NCBI GenBank assembly: GCA_910579655.1
Contig: CAJTVE010000022.1
Span: 1-40,375, forward strand
DNA length: 40,375 nucleotides
Direction: 5' to 3'
Origin: an uncultured Allobaculum sp.
GTDB lineage: Bacteria; Bacillota_I; Bacilli_A; Erysipelotrichales; Erysipelotrichaceae
The notes beneath the pieces are model-generated. The model saw only the letters and a program-made list of their open reading frames with translations, made no database searches and was not told where the DNA came from. A program made the position numbers and the translations under genes. Below are positions 32,222 to 40,373 of this stretch, piece by piece (the stretch's first letter is position 1; each line of letters opens with the position of its first letter).

Positions 32222-32938
32222 ATGGAACATACCATTCTGGTTGCTGAAGACGACTCAGGTCTTCGCGAGGCAATAAGCATTTATCTGAAATCGCAGGGAT
32301 ATAAAACGCTGCTGGCTGAAAATGGCAAGGCAGGCCTGGATTTACTGCGTAAGGCAGCAGATGTCCATCTGGCCATTGTCGATTTGATGATGCCGGTTAT
32401 GGATGGTCTGACGATGATTCAGGAAATCCGCAAGACCAATGATTTTCCAATCATTATTCTTTCCGCCCGCAGTGAAGAAGTTGACAAGATTAATGGCCTG
32501 ACAATGGGGGCTGACGACTATCTGACCAAACCGTTCTCATCGATGGAGTTATTAGCCCGTGTAAATGCGGCTTTACGTCGATATGAGCAGTTTCTGGAAA
32601 TGAAATCATCGAGCGGACCGAAAAAATCTGAAGTCCTGGTCAATCGTGGACTGGAACTCAACTCCGTGACCAAAGAAGTCAAAGTCGAAGGAAAACCCGT
32701 TCATCTGACTCCAAAAGAATTCATGATTCTCGAACTGCTCATGCGAAATCCTGGCAGAGTGTTCTCTGCTGCCGAAATCTATGAAGCCATCTGGAAAGAA
32801 GATGCGATTTCAACCGAAACCATTACGGTTCATATCCGGAAACTACGCGAGAAGATCGAAGAAAATCCAAAAAAGCCAGTCTACTTGCAGGTTGTCTGGG
32901 GCCTTGGCTATAAACTGCGCAAGGAAACTGATCAATGA
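32222..32938 (+). CDS. OmpR/PhoB-family response regulator
   Basis: 238 residues. Receiver domain (about 3-118): acidic pair in VAEDDSG, phospho-acceptor Asp54 in AIVDLMMP, the switch Ser in ILSAR and Lys about 104 in DYLTKPF. A winged-helix DNA-binding domain (about 140-235) with VHLTPKEFMILELLMRNPG and TETITVHIRKLREKIE follows. AAAGGAGA site before the ATG. It overlaps the sensor kinase gene by ATGA, so the two form a cognate pair. The target genes are not evident from the window; the neighbours suggest the envelope. Confidence 0.93.
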   Translation: MEHTILVAEDDSGLREAISIYLKSQGYKTLLAENGKAGLDLLRKAADVHLAIVDLMMPVMDGLTMIQEIRKTNDFPIIILSARSEEVDKINGLTMGADDYLTKPFSSMELLARVNAALRRYEQFLEMKSSSGPKKSEVLVNRGLELNSVTKEVKVEGKPVHLTPKEFMILELLMRNPGRVFSAAEIYEAIWKEDAISTETITVHIRKLREKIEENPKKPVYLQVVWGLGYKLRKETDQ

Positions 32939-35900
32939 AGCTGAAAAAGAAAATTCCTGTATTTTCGATTCTGCTTACAACCGTCATCCTGGTCCTGTCC
33001 ATTCTGGCCACGCAGATTTCTTCGCGGATTTATGTATCAACCAATGCCCAGAAGATCATGCTGGTGAATAACTTTGCAGATCAGCTGGCGGATAACGCCA
33101 TCTATCGGGCCCGCAGCCTGGATCCGGAAGCCAACTGGCTGATTTTGCAGGATGATCCACCTCAGTCAGTCCGCTCGTATATTGAAACGAATCTGTCGAG
33201 TCTGATTCATCTTAATGGGGATCAGATGTCCAAAGACTCGAATCTGGCCTGGATTATCACTTACAAGGGCAAGCAGTATAAGCACAACTGGAAAGATGCC
33301 TATGATCAGGATCCTGCAGCTTTGGATTATACGATTCGATCAGAGAATGGAAAAATTACATACCAGGGAACAAACGTCCCTTCGAACACGTTTTCCCGGG
33401 TATTGTCCTTACAGGTCAATCCTTCTGTTGTACCGGAAGACAGACTGACCAGTCAGGGAACGGAATATAAATATTCGCTGACTCTGCCTGGCGATTTTTC
33501 GATTCGGTATTATATCCCGGCAGAAATAAAATCCAATGGCGGTTTGATTGCCAGTACAGCAGCAGATCTTGATCATCGCAACCTTTTCTTTTCGATCCTT
33601 GGCGGATCGGGCGTGATTTTCCTGCTGATTCTGGTTGTCCGCTGGCGGATTGAAAAAGACGCCTGGATGCTTTCACACTTCCGTAAGCTGCAGGCTCTAT
33701 TTGCCTGGCTGACCTTATTTTTGGTTGGATGGGGATGTGGAATTGCGGTTGCAGCCACATGCGAGGCGAATGCGAGCGGAACACTGGCTTTGATGTTCAA
33801 ATCCTTTGGCATGAGTACTCAGCAGGCTTCTGTTACGTCTTTTGGCTGTGCGCTGTTACTTTGGGCTGCTCTTTTTGAGGTTATCAGTCTTGGCTGCCTG
33901 TATATAAAGTCGATCATTTCCGAAGGTTTTATCCGCTATCTCAGTGAAGATACGCTTACTTCAGAGTTGATCGGCAAAGGACAGGCTGAAGTTTCGGAAG
34001 CTTTTCAGTCTGAAAAGGGGTCCAGAAGTGGTCTGCATCTGGCTTTAACCGCTTTGATTTTCTGCAGTATCGTCGCCCTGGTGATGGCCATTGCGGCTCG
34101 CATCAGCATGGTCTGGCTGCTGATTGCCTTTATGGTGGCCCTGGTTGTGTCCTTCCTTTTTATCATGGGCGTCTATCATACGATGTCGAACAGCTATACC
34201 CAGGTTGAAGAAGCAGCTTCGCAGCTTGCTCAAGGTAACTTTAATGACTTGGAAGAAAAGACGATCGGCTACTATCAGACCTTATATGATCTGATGGTTG
34301 ATGCAGCCAAATCCAGCAGAGAAGCGGTGAAAGAAGGTCTGGCCAGCCAGATCTCCAAAACCCAGCTGATCAGTAATGTCTCTCATGACTTAAAAACGCC
34401 GGTGGCCGGCATTCAGTCTTATTCAGAGCTGATTACCATGACCGACAACATGGACGATATTCATGAGTACGCTAAGCGGCTTTCCAATTACGCGATGCGC
34501 TTGAATGATTTGATTACCGACTTGTTTGATATTGCCAAGGCGACAAGCGGCGATATCAAGCTTGAACCCATTGATCTTGATTTAAGTGAGCTGGTCATGC
34601 AGGTGGCAGCGGAATGGGATGATCAGTTCCAGCAGAAAAACCTGCAGATGGTTTTCGATCTGGAAAAAGAAGCCATTCTGCATCTTGATCCAGGAAAGAC
34701 CGTCCGGGTTATCGAAAATCTGCTCTCGAATATTTACAAATATTCACTGCCCAATACACGTGTCTTCATTGAGCTGCATGCCCGGGATGGCTTGTATCAG
34801 CTGGTATTGAAGAATACCTCCAGCGCGGAGATGAACTTTAATCCGGATCAGATCGTCGAACGATTTGTACGCGGGGATGCCAGCCGCCATGAAAAGGGAA
34901 GCGGCCTGGGGCTGGCGATTGTTAAAAGCTTTGTGGAAATTCAGCAGGGAACATTCGAAGTCAAAACGGACGGTGACCTGTTCAAAGCCTGCATCAGCTT
35001 CGCCATTCCTCCAGTACCGGTTGTTCCGATCCCTGCAGAGGAACCCAAGCCAAAACCAGTGCCCATTTCTTCAGATGCGGATGGATCCACTCTGGCTTCA
35101 AAACCGGCTTCTGATTATTCAGAAAAGAAAGAACTTGCTCAGTCTTCAGCCTCATCTTCAATTGACAGTCTTTATGAGCCGTCTTCTTCCAGATTGGCTG
35201 CCTATGCTGCCTATAAAGAGACACCGACCACAGCTTTGAACAGTTCAGTGAATTCGGAAAGCCAGCCGGTAAGCAAAATGGTCAGTGCACAAGCCAGCAT
35301 CAGTTCAACTGGTTCAGTTTTACCCGCTCAGAGTGTAAAGCCTGAGACTGTCAGGCCAGATTCAGCAGCTTGTTCTTCAGCTCAGCCTGAAATCGGTGGT
35401 GTACAGGAATCAAAAGCTGGAATCAGTGAGATGGAAGTGGTAAATCCGATCTCGACCAGTCCAGTCGATCCGATTTTACAGGCCGCAGCCGCCTCGCTGC
35501 AGGCTTCGAATGCGGCCGGGCAGAACCAGTCTGCTTTGGCTGAAGCTGAAAGTCGGATGCCGGTGGTTCACCCAGAAGATCTGCCAGGGCCGGTAGATTT
35601 TACCGATTCTTCTTCATCACTGAGTTCTTCCACTCAAGACGAACTGCAAAGACGAAGTGGATCGAAAGAATCGACAGTTCCAGGGGATTCGGCTTCTTTA
35701 CAGTCTTCTGCCCAGACCAAACCGGAAATTCCATCTCAATCCCTACCAGCTTTCTTAACAGCAACGATGGATGAAACAACGGAACTGATCATTGACGAGA
35801 CACCGGCTCTGCCGGCAGAAGCTTTGATGGAGTCTGCTCTTGATGAAGAACCGGAAGAAGAACCATTGACCACCTCGTTTGCACTGCCGCAAAACCAGCC

Positions 35901-36273
35901 AAAAAATGAAAAGAATGAGCGCAAAGATTCTGATCCAAAGAATGAAGAGACAACCTCTGAAGTCGTTGACTGCCAGATGGCTGCTTCTTCGAAACCCGTT
36001 GATGATCCTTTGATGGCTATTGAACTGGAAACCGATCCAATTAAGAAGGCTTCAATGATTTCCGCCCTGAGCGCTTATAAAGATCTGAGTGAAAACAGTC
36101 AGAAAATTGTTGCCCAGAAGATCGGCCAGGCGATTTCAGAGATGAACGAGGCCCATCCAACCAGCGGATTGGAGCGCAGAACGGACAGATCAGATTTGAA
36201 TCAGGAAACTGCGGATCATCCGGATGTGCATAAAATGGATAATGATAAAGCCACTTTGGATAATCAAGAATAG
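32935..36273 (+). CDS. Membrane sensor histidine kinase with a 420-residue low-complexity C-terminal tail
   Basis: 1112 residues. TM1 about 8-28; an extracellular sensor region about 30-215; then five more hydrophobic segments (about 219-236, 254-275, 301-325, 369-389, 391-413) and a HAMP-like linker. HisKA: phospho-acceptor His484 in NVSHDLKTPVAG. HATPase: N-box RVIENLLSNIYKYS (Asn595, Asn599) and G-box GSGLGLAIVKSF (about 655-666), ending near residue 690. Unusually, 420 residues follow: a Pro-rich start (PPVPVVPIPAEEPKPKPVP), a long Ser/Gln/Ala/Glu-rich stretch without hydrophobic segments, and near the end a predicted helical part (1034-1075, KKASMISALSAYKDL..). The frame is continuous with the same codon style. 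The role of the tail is unknown. Confidence 0.92.
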   Translation: MKLKKKIPVFSILLTTVILVLSILATQISSRIYVSTNAQKIMLVNNFADQLADNAIYRARSLDPEANWLILQDDPPQSVRSYIETNLSSLIHLNGDQMSKDSNLAWIITYKGKQYKHNWKDAYDQDPAALDYTIRSENGKITYQGTNVPSNTFSRVLSLQVNPSVVPEDRLTSQGTEYKYSLTLPGDFSIRYYIPAEIKSNGGLIASTAADLDHRNLFFSILGGSGVIFLLILVVRWRIEKDAWMLSHFRKLQALFAWLTLFLVGWGCGIAVAATCEANASGTLALMFKSFGMSTQQASVTSFGCALLLWAALFEVISLGCLYIKSIISEGFIRYLSEDTLTSELIGKGQAEVSEAFQSEKGSRSGLHLALTALIFCSIVALVMAIAARISMVWLLIAFMVALVVSFLFIMGVYHTMSNSYTQVEEAASQLAQGNFNDLEEKTIGYYQTLYDLMVDAAKSSREAVKEGLASQISKTQLISNVSHDLKTPVAGIQSYSELITMTDNMDDIHEYAKRLSNYAMRLNDLITDLFDIAKATSGDIKLEPIDLDLSELVMQVAAEWDDQFQQKNLQMVFDLEKEAILHLDPGKTVRVIENLLSNIYKYSLPNTRVFIELHARDGLYQLVLKNTSSAEMNFNPDQIVERFVRGDASRHEKGSGLGLAIVKSFVEIQQGTFEVKTDGDLFKACISFAIPPVPVVPIPAEEPKPKPVPISSDADGSTLASKPASDYSEKKELAQSSASSSIDSLYEPSSSRLAAYAAYKETPTTALNSSVNSESQPVSKMVSAQASISSTGSVLPAQSVKPETVRPDSAACSSAQPEIGGVQESKAGISEMEVVNPISTSPVDPILQAAAASLQASNAAGQNQSALAEAESRMPVVHPEDLPGPVDFTDSSSSLSSSTQDELQRRSGSKESTVPGDSASLQSSAQTKPEIPSQSLPAFLTATMDETTELIIDETPALPAEALMESALDEEPEEEPLTTSFALPQNQPKNEKNERKDSDPKNEETTSEVVDCQMAASSKPVDDPLMAIELETDPIKKASMISALSAYKDLSENSQKIVAQKIGQAISEMNEAHPTSGLERRTDRSDLNQETADHPDVHKMDNDKATLDNQE

Positions 36274-36274
36274 G

Positions 36275-36415
36275 ATGATTAAGAATAAATCGTTATGGCT
36301 TGTTCTTATTTGGATGATTCTTCTCCTGCTTTTCGGTTTGAAAAATACTGATCCTGGTCAATGTGACCAATCTGGACGAACTAACGACCAGACAAGGCCA
36401 TTCTTGAAAAGATGA
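36275..36415 (+). CDS. Possible 46-residue membrane peptide coupled to the sensor kinase
   Basis: ATG one base after the kinase stop codon opens a frame of 46 residues: a basic start (MIKNKS), one hydrophobic helix (about 7-22, LWLVLIWMILLLLFGL) and a polar, basic tail. Only a weak ribosome site (AAGAATAGG) is present, so it would depend on coupling to kinase translation. Small membrane partners of sensor kinases are known in general, but nothing ties this one to a family. Confidence 0.4.
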   Translation: MIKNKSLWLVLIWMILLLLFGLKNTDPGQCDQSGRTNDQTRPFLKR

Positions 36416-36494
36416 GTATCCTGACGCACAAATATGTTAAATTGATGGCGACAAAAGAACTGAAAAGTTCAGCTGCCAAAGGAAGTCGAAAATA

Positions 36495-36600
36495 AGGATC
36501 AAAGATCCTTCAGATGAAACCCGATCTCACCTGCATCAAAAAGATGTAAAGCGATCCTCGCAGAGGTGGAAATACTTCCCTAAAAAGAGTTGATTACCCG
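36495..36600 (+). other. Structured intergenic segment behind the kinase operon
   Basis: Hairpin AAGGATC-AAA-GATCCTT (36495-36511), then a possible three-way junction: CACCT (36528-36532) with AGGTG (36564-36568), enclosing CATC/GATG (36534-36537 with 36543-36546) and GCGA/TCGC (36551-36554 with 36558-36561). An alternative CCTC/GAGG pairing competes. No known riboswitch class was recognised. It stands before the terminator at 36618, not after it. Confidence 0.35.
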
Positions 36601-36617
36601 CTCCAGGGCAGCATGCA

Positions 36618-36657
36618 GAACAGAAAACGGGCTCCTTCGGGAGCCTTTTTTCTGTTC
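36618..36657. terminator. Strong terminator between kinase operon and murI
   Basis: GGCTCC-TTCG-GGAGCC (36630-36645) followed by six T, extended by outer arms GAACAGAAAA (36618-36627) and TTTTCTGTTC (36648-36657). Confidence 0.92.
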
Positions 36658-36661
36658 ATTT

Positions 36662-36691
36662 TTGTACATCTAGCTCAGACTGGAGTATATT
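36662..36691 (+). promoter_or_regulatory. Promoter of murI
   Basis: TTGTAC (36662-36667), 18-bp spacer, TATATT (36686-36691), directly behind the terminator and with a short leader to the ATG at 36708. Confidence 0.6.
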
Positions 36692-36707
36692 TTGAAAAGG
36701 TGATGCT

Positions 36708-37475
36708 ATGAAACCCAGTGACCCGATTGGTGTATTTGATTCAGGTTTAGGCGGCCTGAGTGTAGTCGATACTCTGCGCCGGATGATGCCTGATGAACAG
36801 ATTTTATATTTTGGTGATTCCGCCAGAAATCCTTACGGAACCAAGACGATGGACGAAGTCCGCCAGTACTCCTTTGAAATCGTCGAGCAGTTTCGAAAAC
36901 AGAATGTCAAGGCCGTGATTATCGCGTGCAACACCGCAACCAGTGCTGCGGCAAAAGAACTGAGAAAAGCTTTCGATTTTGATATTGTAGGCATGGAACC
37001 AGCCTTAAAACCGGCTGCCGAAATGAAAACCCCCTCAAAAATTGCCGTCTGGGCTACCGAGCTGACACTCAACCAGGAAAAGTTCGCTCATCTGATGGAA
37101 CGTTTCGATTCTAACCACGATATTGTGCGCGTGCCATGTTCCAGACTGGTCGAACTGGTTGAAACAGACCAGCTTGAGGACCAGCAGACGGTAGACGCAG
37201 CTTTGAAGGAATATCTCAGTCAAAGCGAAGACGCTGAATTTATTGTGCTTGGCTGCACCCATTTTCTGTTTTTCAAAGACCGGCTCCGGCAGCTTGCCGG
37301 CGGCCAGGTTCAGATTATTGATGGGAATGCAGGAACAGTCAATCGTCTGCATTCTTTGCTGGAACAGAAAGGCCTTCTGGCGCCTGCTGCGAAGGGGTCA
37401 TTAACGATTGATAATTCTCAGCCGGAAAAGATTGATTTATCCTGGAAGCTTTATCACAGTCTGGAGGAAAAATGA
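36708..37475 (+). CDS. murI: Glutamate racemase
   Basis: Makes D-glutamate for peptidoglycan in a cofactor-independent two-base reaction. 255 residues. The two catalytic cysteines are Cys74 (ACNTATS) and Cys183 (LGCTHF); the N-terminal IGVFDSGLGGLSV and FGDSARNPYGTKT complete the family pattern. AAAGGTG ribosome site. It overlaps the aminopeptidase gene by ATGA, forming a two-gene operon ended by the terminator at 38895. Confidence 0.95.
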   Translation: MKPSDPIGVFDSGLGGLSVVDTLRRMMPDEQILYFGDSARNPYGTKTMDEVRQYSFEIVEQFRKQNVKAVIIACNTATSAAAKELRKAFDFDIVGMEPALKPAAEMKTPSKIAVWATELTLNQEKFAHLMERFDSNHDIVRVPCSRLVELVETDQLEDQQTVDAALKEYLSQSEDAEFIVLGCTHFLFFKDRLRQLAGGQVQIIDGNAGTVNRLHSLLEQKGLLAPAAKGSLTIDNSQPEKIDLSWKLYHSLEEK

Positions 37476-38869
37476 GTATGAATAAACAGAATGTCTGGCT
37501 TGCTGCTTCATTGGAACAGAAGCAGGAAATCATGACTCTGGCCGATAACTATATGAATTTTCTTTCTCTTGCCAAAACTGAACGCCGCTTTGTCAAAAGC
37601 GCCATCCAGCTGGCAGAGGGATTCGGCTATAAAAACATTAACGAATATGTAGAAAATAACCTGCCCTTACACCCTCAGGATAAGGTGTACTACAACATGA
37701 TGGACAAAGCCGTTGTCCTGTTCCATGTTGGCAATCAGCCGTTAAGCCAGGGAATGAATATTCTTGGCGCCCACATTGATTCGCCAAGACTGGATGTCAA
37801 ATCTCATCCACTCTATGAAAAAGATGGCATCTGCCTGCTGGATACTCACTACTATGGCGGGATCAAGAAATATCAGTGGGTAACTGTACCTTTAGCTTTA
37901 TATGGCGTGGTCTACTTAAAAGACGGAACTCATGTAGATGTTGCAATTGGCGATCATGACGAAGATGAAGTCTTCATCGTGACTGATCTTCTGGTCCATC
38001 TGTCCCATAAACGGATGACCAAATCCGCGGATGAAGTGGTTGAAGGAGAACAGCTGAACGCTCTGTTTGGTTCGATCCCTGAAGCGGACTGCGATAAAGA
38101 TCCAGTCAAAGCGAACATCCTGGCTTTACTGAAAGATCGCTATGGAATTGAAGAAGAAGACTTTGTCAGTGCTGAACTCGAGCTTGTCCCGCTTGGCAAA
38201 GCAAGAACCTGCGGCTTTGACCGTTCTATGGTCCTTGGCTATGGTCAGGATGATAAAGTCTGTGCCTATACCTGCTTACTGGCGCAGCTTGAAACTTCCA
38301 ATGAAGAAATTGAACGGACTTCTGCCTGCCTGCTGGTCGATAAAGAAGAAATTGGCTCCATGGGCGCTAGCGGTATGCAGTCTCGCTTCTTTGAAAACCA
38401 GGTGGCTGAACTGATGAATGCGCTGGGTCAGTATAACGAACTCAATGTCCGCCGGGCTTTGCGGAATTCTTTCATGTTGTCCTGCGACGTAGCGGCTGCC
38501 AACGATCCAAACTATTCAGAAGCTTCTTCGCCAAATGGCAATATGGCTGACTTTGGCTATGGTGTCTGCGTTTCCAAGTATGTGGGTTCTCGTGGCAAAC
38601 ATGGCTCCAATGATGCCAGTGCAGAATACCTGTCGAAGATCCGTCAGATGCTGGCCAAGGATAACATCGTCTGGCAGACTGGTGAACTTGGAAAAGTCGA
38701 CCAGGGCGGCGGCGGAACCATCGCCTACATTCTGGCCAACTATGGCATGCAGGTCGTTGACTGCGGCGTGCCTTTGATGAATATGCACGCTCCATATGAA
38801 GTTTCCAGCAAAGCAGATATCTATTCTGCCCTGCAGGTCAATAAATCATTCCTCAAAAACATGAAGTAA
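37472..38869 (+). CDS. M18 family aminopeptidase (aspartyl aminopeptidase-like)
   Basis: Cytoplasmic zinc exopeptidase that trims N-terminal residues from peptides. 465 residues, the normal length for bacterial M18 enzymes. The metal ligands lie in GAHIDSPRLD (His101, Asp103) and DKEEIGSMGASG, with further family stretches AANDPNYSEASSPNGNMADFGYG and the C-terminal DCGVPLMNMHAPYE. Start at 37472 (overlapping murI) or the second ATG at 37478. Pairing with murI is probably a matter of shared transcription rather than pathway. Confidence 0.93.
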   Translation: MSMNKQNVWLAASLEQKQEIMTLADNYMNFLSLAKTERRFVKSAIQLAEGFGYKNINEYVENNLPLHPQDKVYYNMMDKAVVLFHVGNQPLSQGMNILGAHIDSPRLDVKSHPLYEKDGICLLDTHYYGGIKKYQWVTVPLALYGVVYLKDGTHVDVAIGDHDEDEVFIVTDLLVHLSHKRMTKSADEVVEGEQLNALFGSIPEADCDKDPVKANILALLKDRYGIEEEDFVSAELELVPLGKARTCGFDRSMVLGYGQDDKVCAYTCLLAQLETSNEEIERTSACLLVDKEEIGSMGASGMQSRFFENQVAELMNALGQYNELNVRRALRNSFMLSCDVAAANDPNYSEASSPNGNMADFGYGVCVSKYVGSRGKHGSNDASAEYLSKIRQMLAKDNIVWQTGELGKVDQGGGGTIAYILANYGMQVVDCGVPLMNMHAPYEVSSKADIYSALQVNKSFLKNMK

Positions 38870-38894
38870 ACCGATCTCTTGATCGATCGAATTG

Positions 38895-38935
38895 AAAAAG
38901 GTTCTGGTCCACGCTTACTGGATCAGAACCTTTTT
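38895..38935 (+). terminator. Terminator of the murI-aminopeptidase operon
   Basis: AAAGGTTCTGGTCC (38897-38910) pairs with GGATCAGAACCTTT (38920-38933), one G-T pair, within T/A-rich flanks ending TTTTT. Confidence 0.88.
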
Positions 38936-39130
38936 ATGTGAGGGGCAGGCAGCTAGAGTTAAAGACCAGAATCCAAAGATCAGAGAAGTCATAAAAATCA
39001 CATCACCAAAAGCGAAAGCCGCCCAGCTGCAGCAGAACCTTGCAATCTTTCAAAACTGCCAGAATGAATCAACGCTGGAGGTTGCACGCCGAAAAGAAAA
39101 CTGGAAGAATGGTAACGATTGGAGGAAATC

Positions 39131-39970
39131 ATGTCCAAACGAAGAAAACGTCGCTCAAAAGTCCGCCTTCATCGCGTTCTCATATTACTTTTCACTGCAG
39201 CTCTTATCCTGTATTGCCTGATCATTGCGGTTGGCTTTGTTCGAAATCTTTTTCACCGCCCAGCCAGGCTTCCTGAAGAAGAAAAGACTGAACAATCCAT
39301 GATTCAATCCGGCTATGCCCAAGCCTGCTCGGATGAAATCGCAAGCCTTACCCGTTTTGGAATCGATGTCTCCCAATACCAGGGAAGCATTGACTGGAAC
39401 TCTGTCAAAGAATCTGGAGTTGAATATGCCTTTATCCGGGTAGGGGCCAGAGGATATGTCTCTGGGGAAATCTACGAAGACGAGACATTTCTGGAAAATC
39501 TCTATGGAGCCAAAGAAGCGGGAATCCCAGTAGGGGTGTATTTCTTTTCGCAGTCGGTCAGCAATGAAGAAGCTGTGGAAGAAGCAGAATATGTCCTGAG
39601 TGTTTTGAATGGTTACTCGCTTGAACTGCCTGTTGTCTTTGATTTCGAACTGCCTGCTGATGAACAGGCGCGCACCCATGATCTTAACAGCAGCGAAATT
39701 GCCAGTCAGGCCCAGGTTTTTCTGGAGCATATCCAGCAAGGTGGATATCAACCGATGCTCTATCTCAACAGCGGGCTGTTTTCCATCTATGAAAATGCCG
39801 GCCTCACTGAGCAGTGGCCAATCTGGTATGCCGAATATGGAGTCAGTCAGCCTGATCGGTGCGGTTTGGATATCTGGCAATATTCTGAAACTGGAACAAT
39901 TCCGGGAATCTCTGACCATACAGTTGATCTCAACTTGATGCGTCAGGATTTCCTGAAAATCCAGTCCTGA
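39131..39970 (+). CDS. Membrane-anchored GH25 muramidase (lysozyme)
   Basis: Cleaves the MurNAc-GlcNAc bond of peptidoglycan outside the cell. 279 residues from the ATG at 39131, which has GGAGGAAATC in front; the TTG four codons earlier is rejected. A very basic N-terminus (MSKRRKRRSKVRLHR) and one hydrophobic segment (about 16-37) make a type II anchor, then a GH25 domain from about 75: GIDVSQYQGSIDW (Asp79), YAFIRVGARGY, GVYFFSQS, the catalytic Asp171 and Glu173 in VVFDFEL, and the terminal VDLNL. Whether the anchor is cleaved is uncertain; no AxA site is evident. It is a single-gene unit without an obvious terminator. Confidence 0.92.
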   Translation: MSKRRKRRSKVRLHRVLILLFTAALILYCLIIAVGFVRNLFHRPARLPEEEKTEQSMIQSGYAQACSDEIASLTRFGIDVSQYQGSIDWNSVKESGVEYAFIRVGARGYVSGEIYEDETFLENLYGAKEAGIPVGVYFFSQSVSNEEAVEEAEYVLSVLNGYSLELPVVFDFELPADEQARTHDLNSSEIASQAQVFLEHIQQGGYQPMLYLNSGLFSIYENAGLTEQWPIWYAEYGVSQPDRCGLDIWQYSETGTIPGISDHTVDLNLMRQDFLKIQS

Positions 39971-40129
39971 TTGAAATGTGAAATATTCTCCTGCCTTTAT
40001 CGATAAAAGGACAGGATTTTTGCTAAAATCCCGTAAAATGATGGACAAAATAGTAGCAGGCAAAATTTTGTGTCGTCTAGTGAATAGTTTTGCTTGACAG
40101 AAAATGGCAAAAAGAAGTATTCTGTACAA
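39971..40129 (+). other. Intergenic region after the muramidase gene
   Basis: Holds the hairpin GATAAAAGG-like end (TCCTGCC...GGACAGGA, about 39990-40017, followed by TTTTTGC), probably the terminator of the muramidase gene, and the promoter at 40094-40123. No gene. Confidence 0.5.
40094..40123 (+). promoter_or_regulatory. Promoter Pa
   Basis: TTGACA (40094-40099), 18-bp spacer, TATTCT (40118-40123). RNA would start near 40130, before the series of hairpins that ends in the terminator at 40333. Confidence 0.65.
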
Positions 40130-40373
40130 GCTTTGAAATTTGGTAACAACAAAATTCAGAGTTGGGAATTTCTTTGTGAACTTATAAAATAATTTCACAA
40201 AAGCGTTTGACCCGGGATACCACCCGGTGTTATAGTAACTGAGCGTTAAGGAAACACGGCAACAAAGCTGCTGACCTGACGCGAATCATCTTTAGATAGT
40301 TACTGTTCACACCCTATTAAAAAGACACGACGAAAAGACAAGTTTGCTCATCATTTTACAAGCTTGTCTTTTT
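40130..40373 (+). ncRNA. Candidate structured RNA or attenuator leader ending in a terminator
   Basis: No protein frame is supported. In order: GAAATT/AATTTC (40135-40140 with 40167-40172); a nearly perfect hairpin TTTGTGAA-TTAT/ATAA-TTCACAAA (40173-40201); CCGGG/CCCGG (40212-40216 with 40223-40227); a nested arm AGTAACT/AGTTACT (40234-40240 with 40298-40304) enclosing GCGTTA-GG/CCTGACGC (40243-40251 with 40275-40282) and CGGC/GCTG (40257-40260 with 40267-40270); last a 14-bp terminator stem AAAAGACAAGTTTG/CAAGCTTGTCTTTT (40333-40346 with 40359-40372). A second promoter Pb, TTGACC (40207) - 18 bp - TATAGT (40231), lies within it. It is either a free-standing small RNA or a regulated leader of a gene beyond the window. 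No known class recognised. Confidence 0.45.

Noticed and set aside
36558..36580. Second T-box (AGAGGTGGAAATAC) before murI
   Set aside because: The 3' arm does not pair, no stem I or specifier is visible, and the terminator that follows does not share its arm with it.
39185..40198. 337-residue frame antisense to the muramidase gene
   Set aside because: It mirrors the codon pattern of the GH25 gene and has no recognisable domain.
40173..40201. Rex or CRP operator in the hairpin TTTGTGAA...TTCACAAA
   Set aside because: The half sites fit, but the spacing between them is 13 bases, while Rex sites have about 4 and CRP sites 6. A hairpin reading is simpler.
40207..40236. MerR-type promoter with a dyad in the spacer
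   Set aside because: CCGGG/CCCGG lies between -35 and -10, but the dyad is only 5 bp and the spacer is 18 rather than 19-20 bp.
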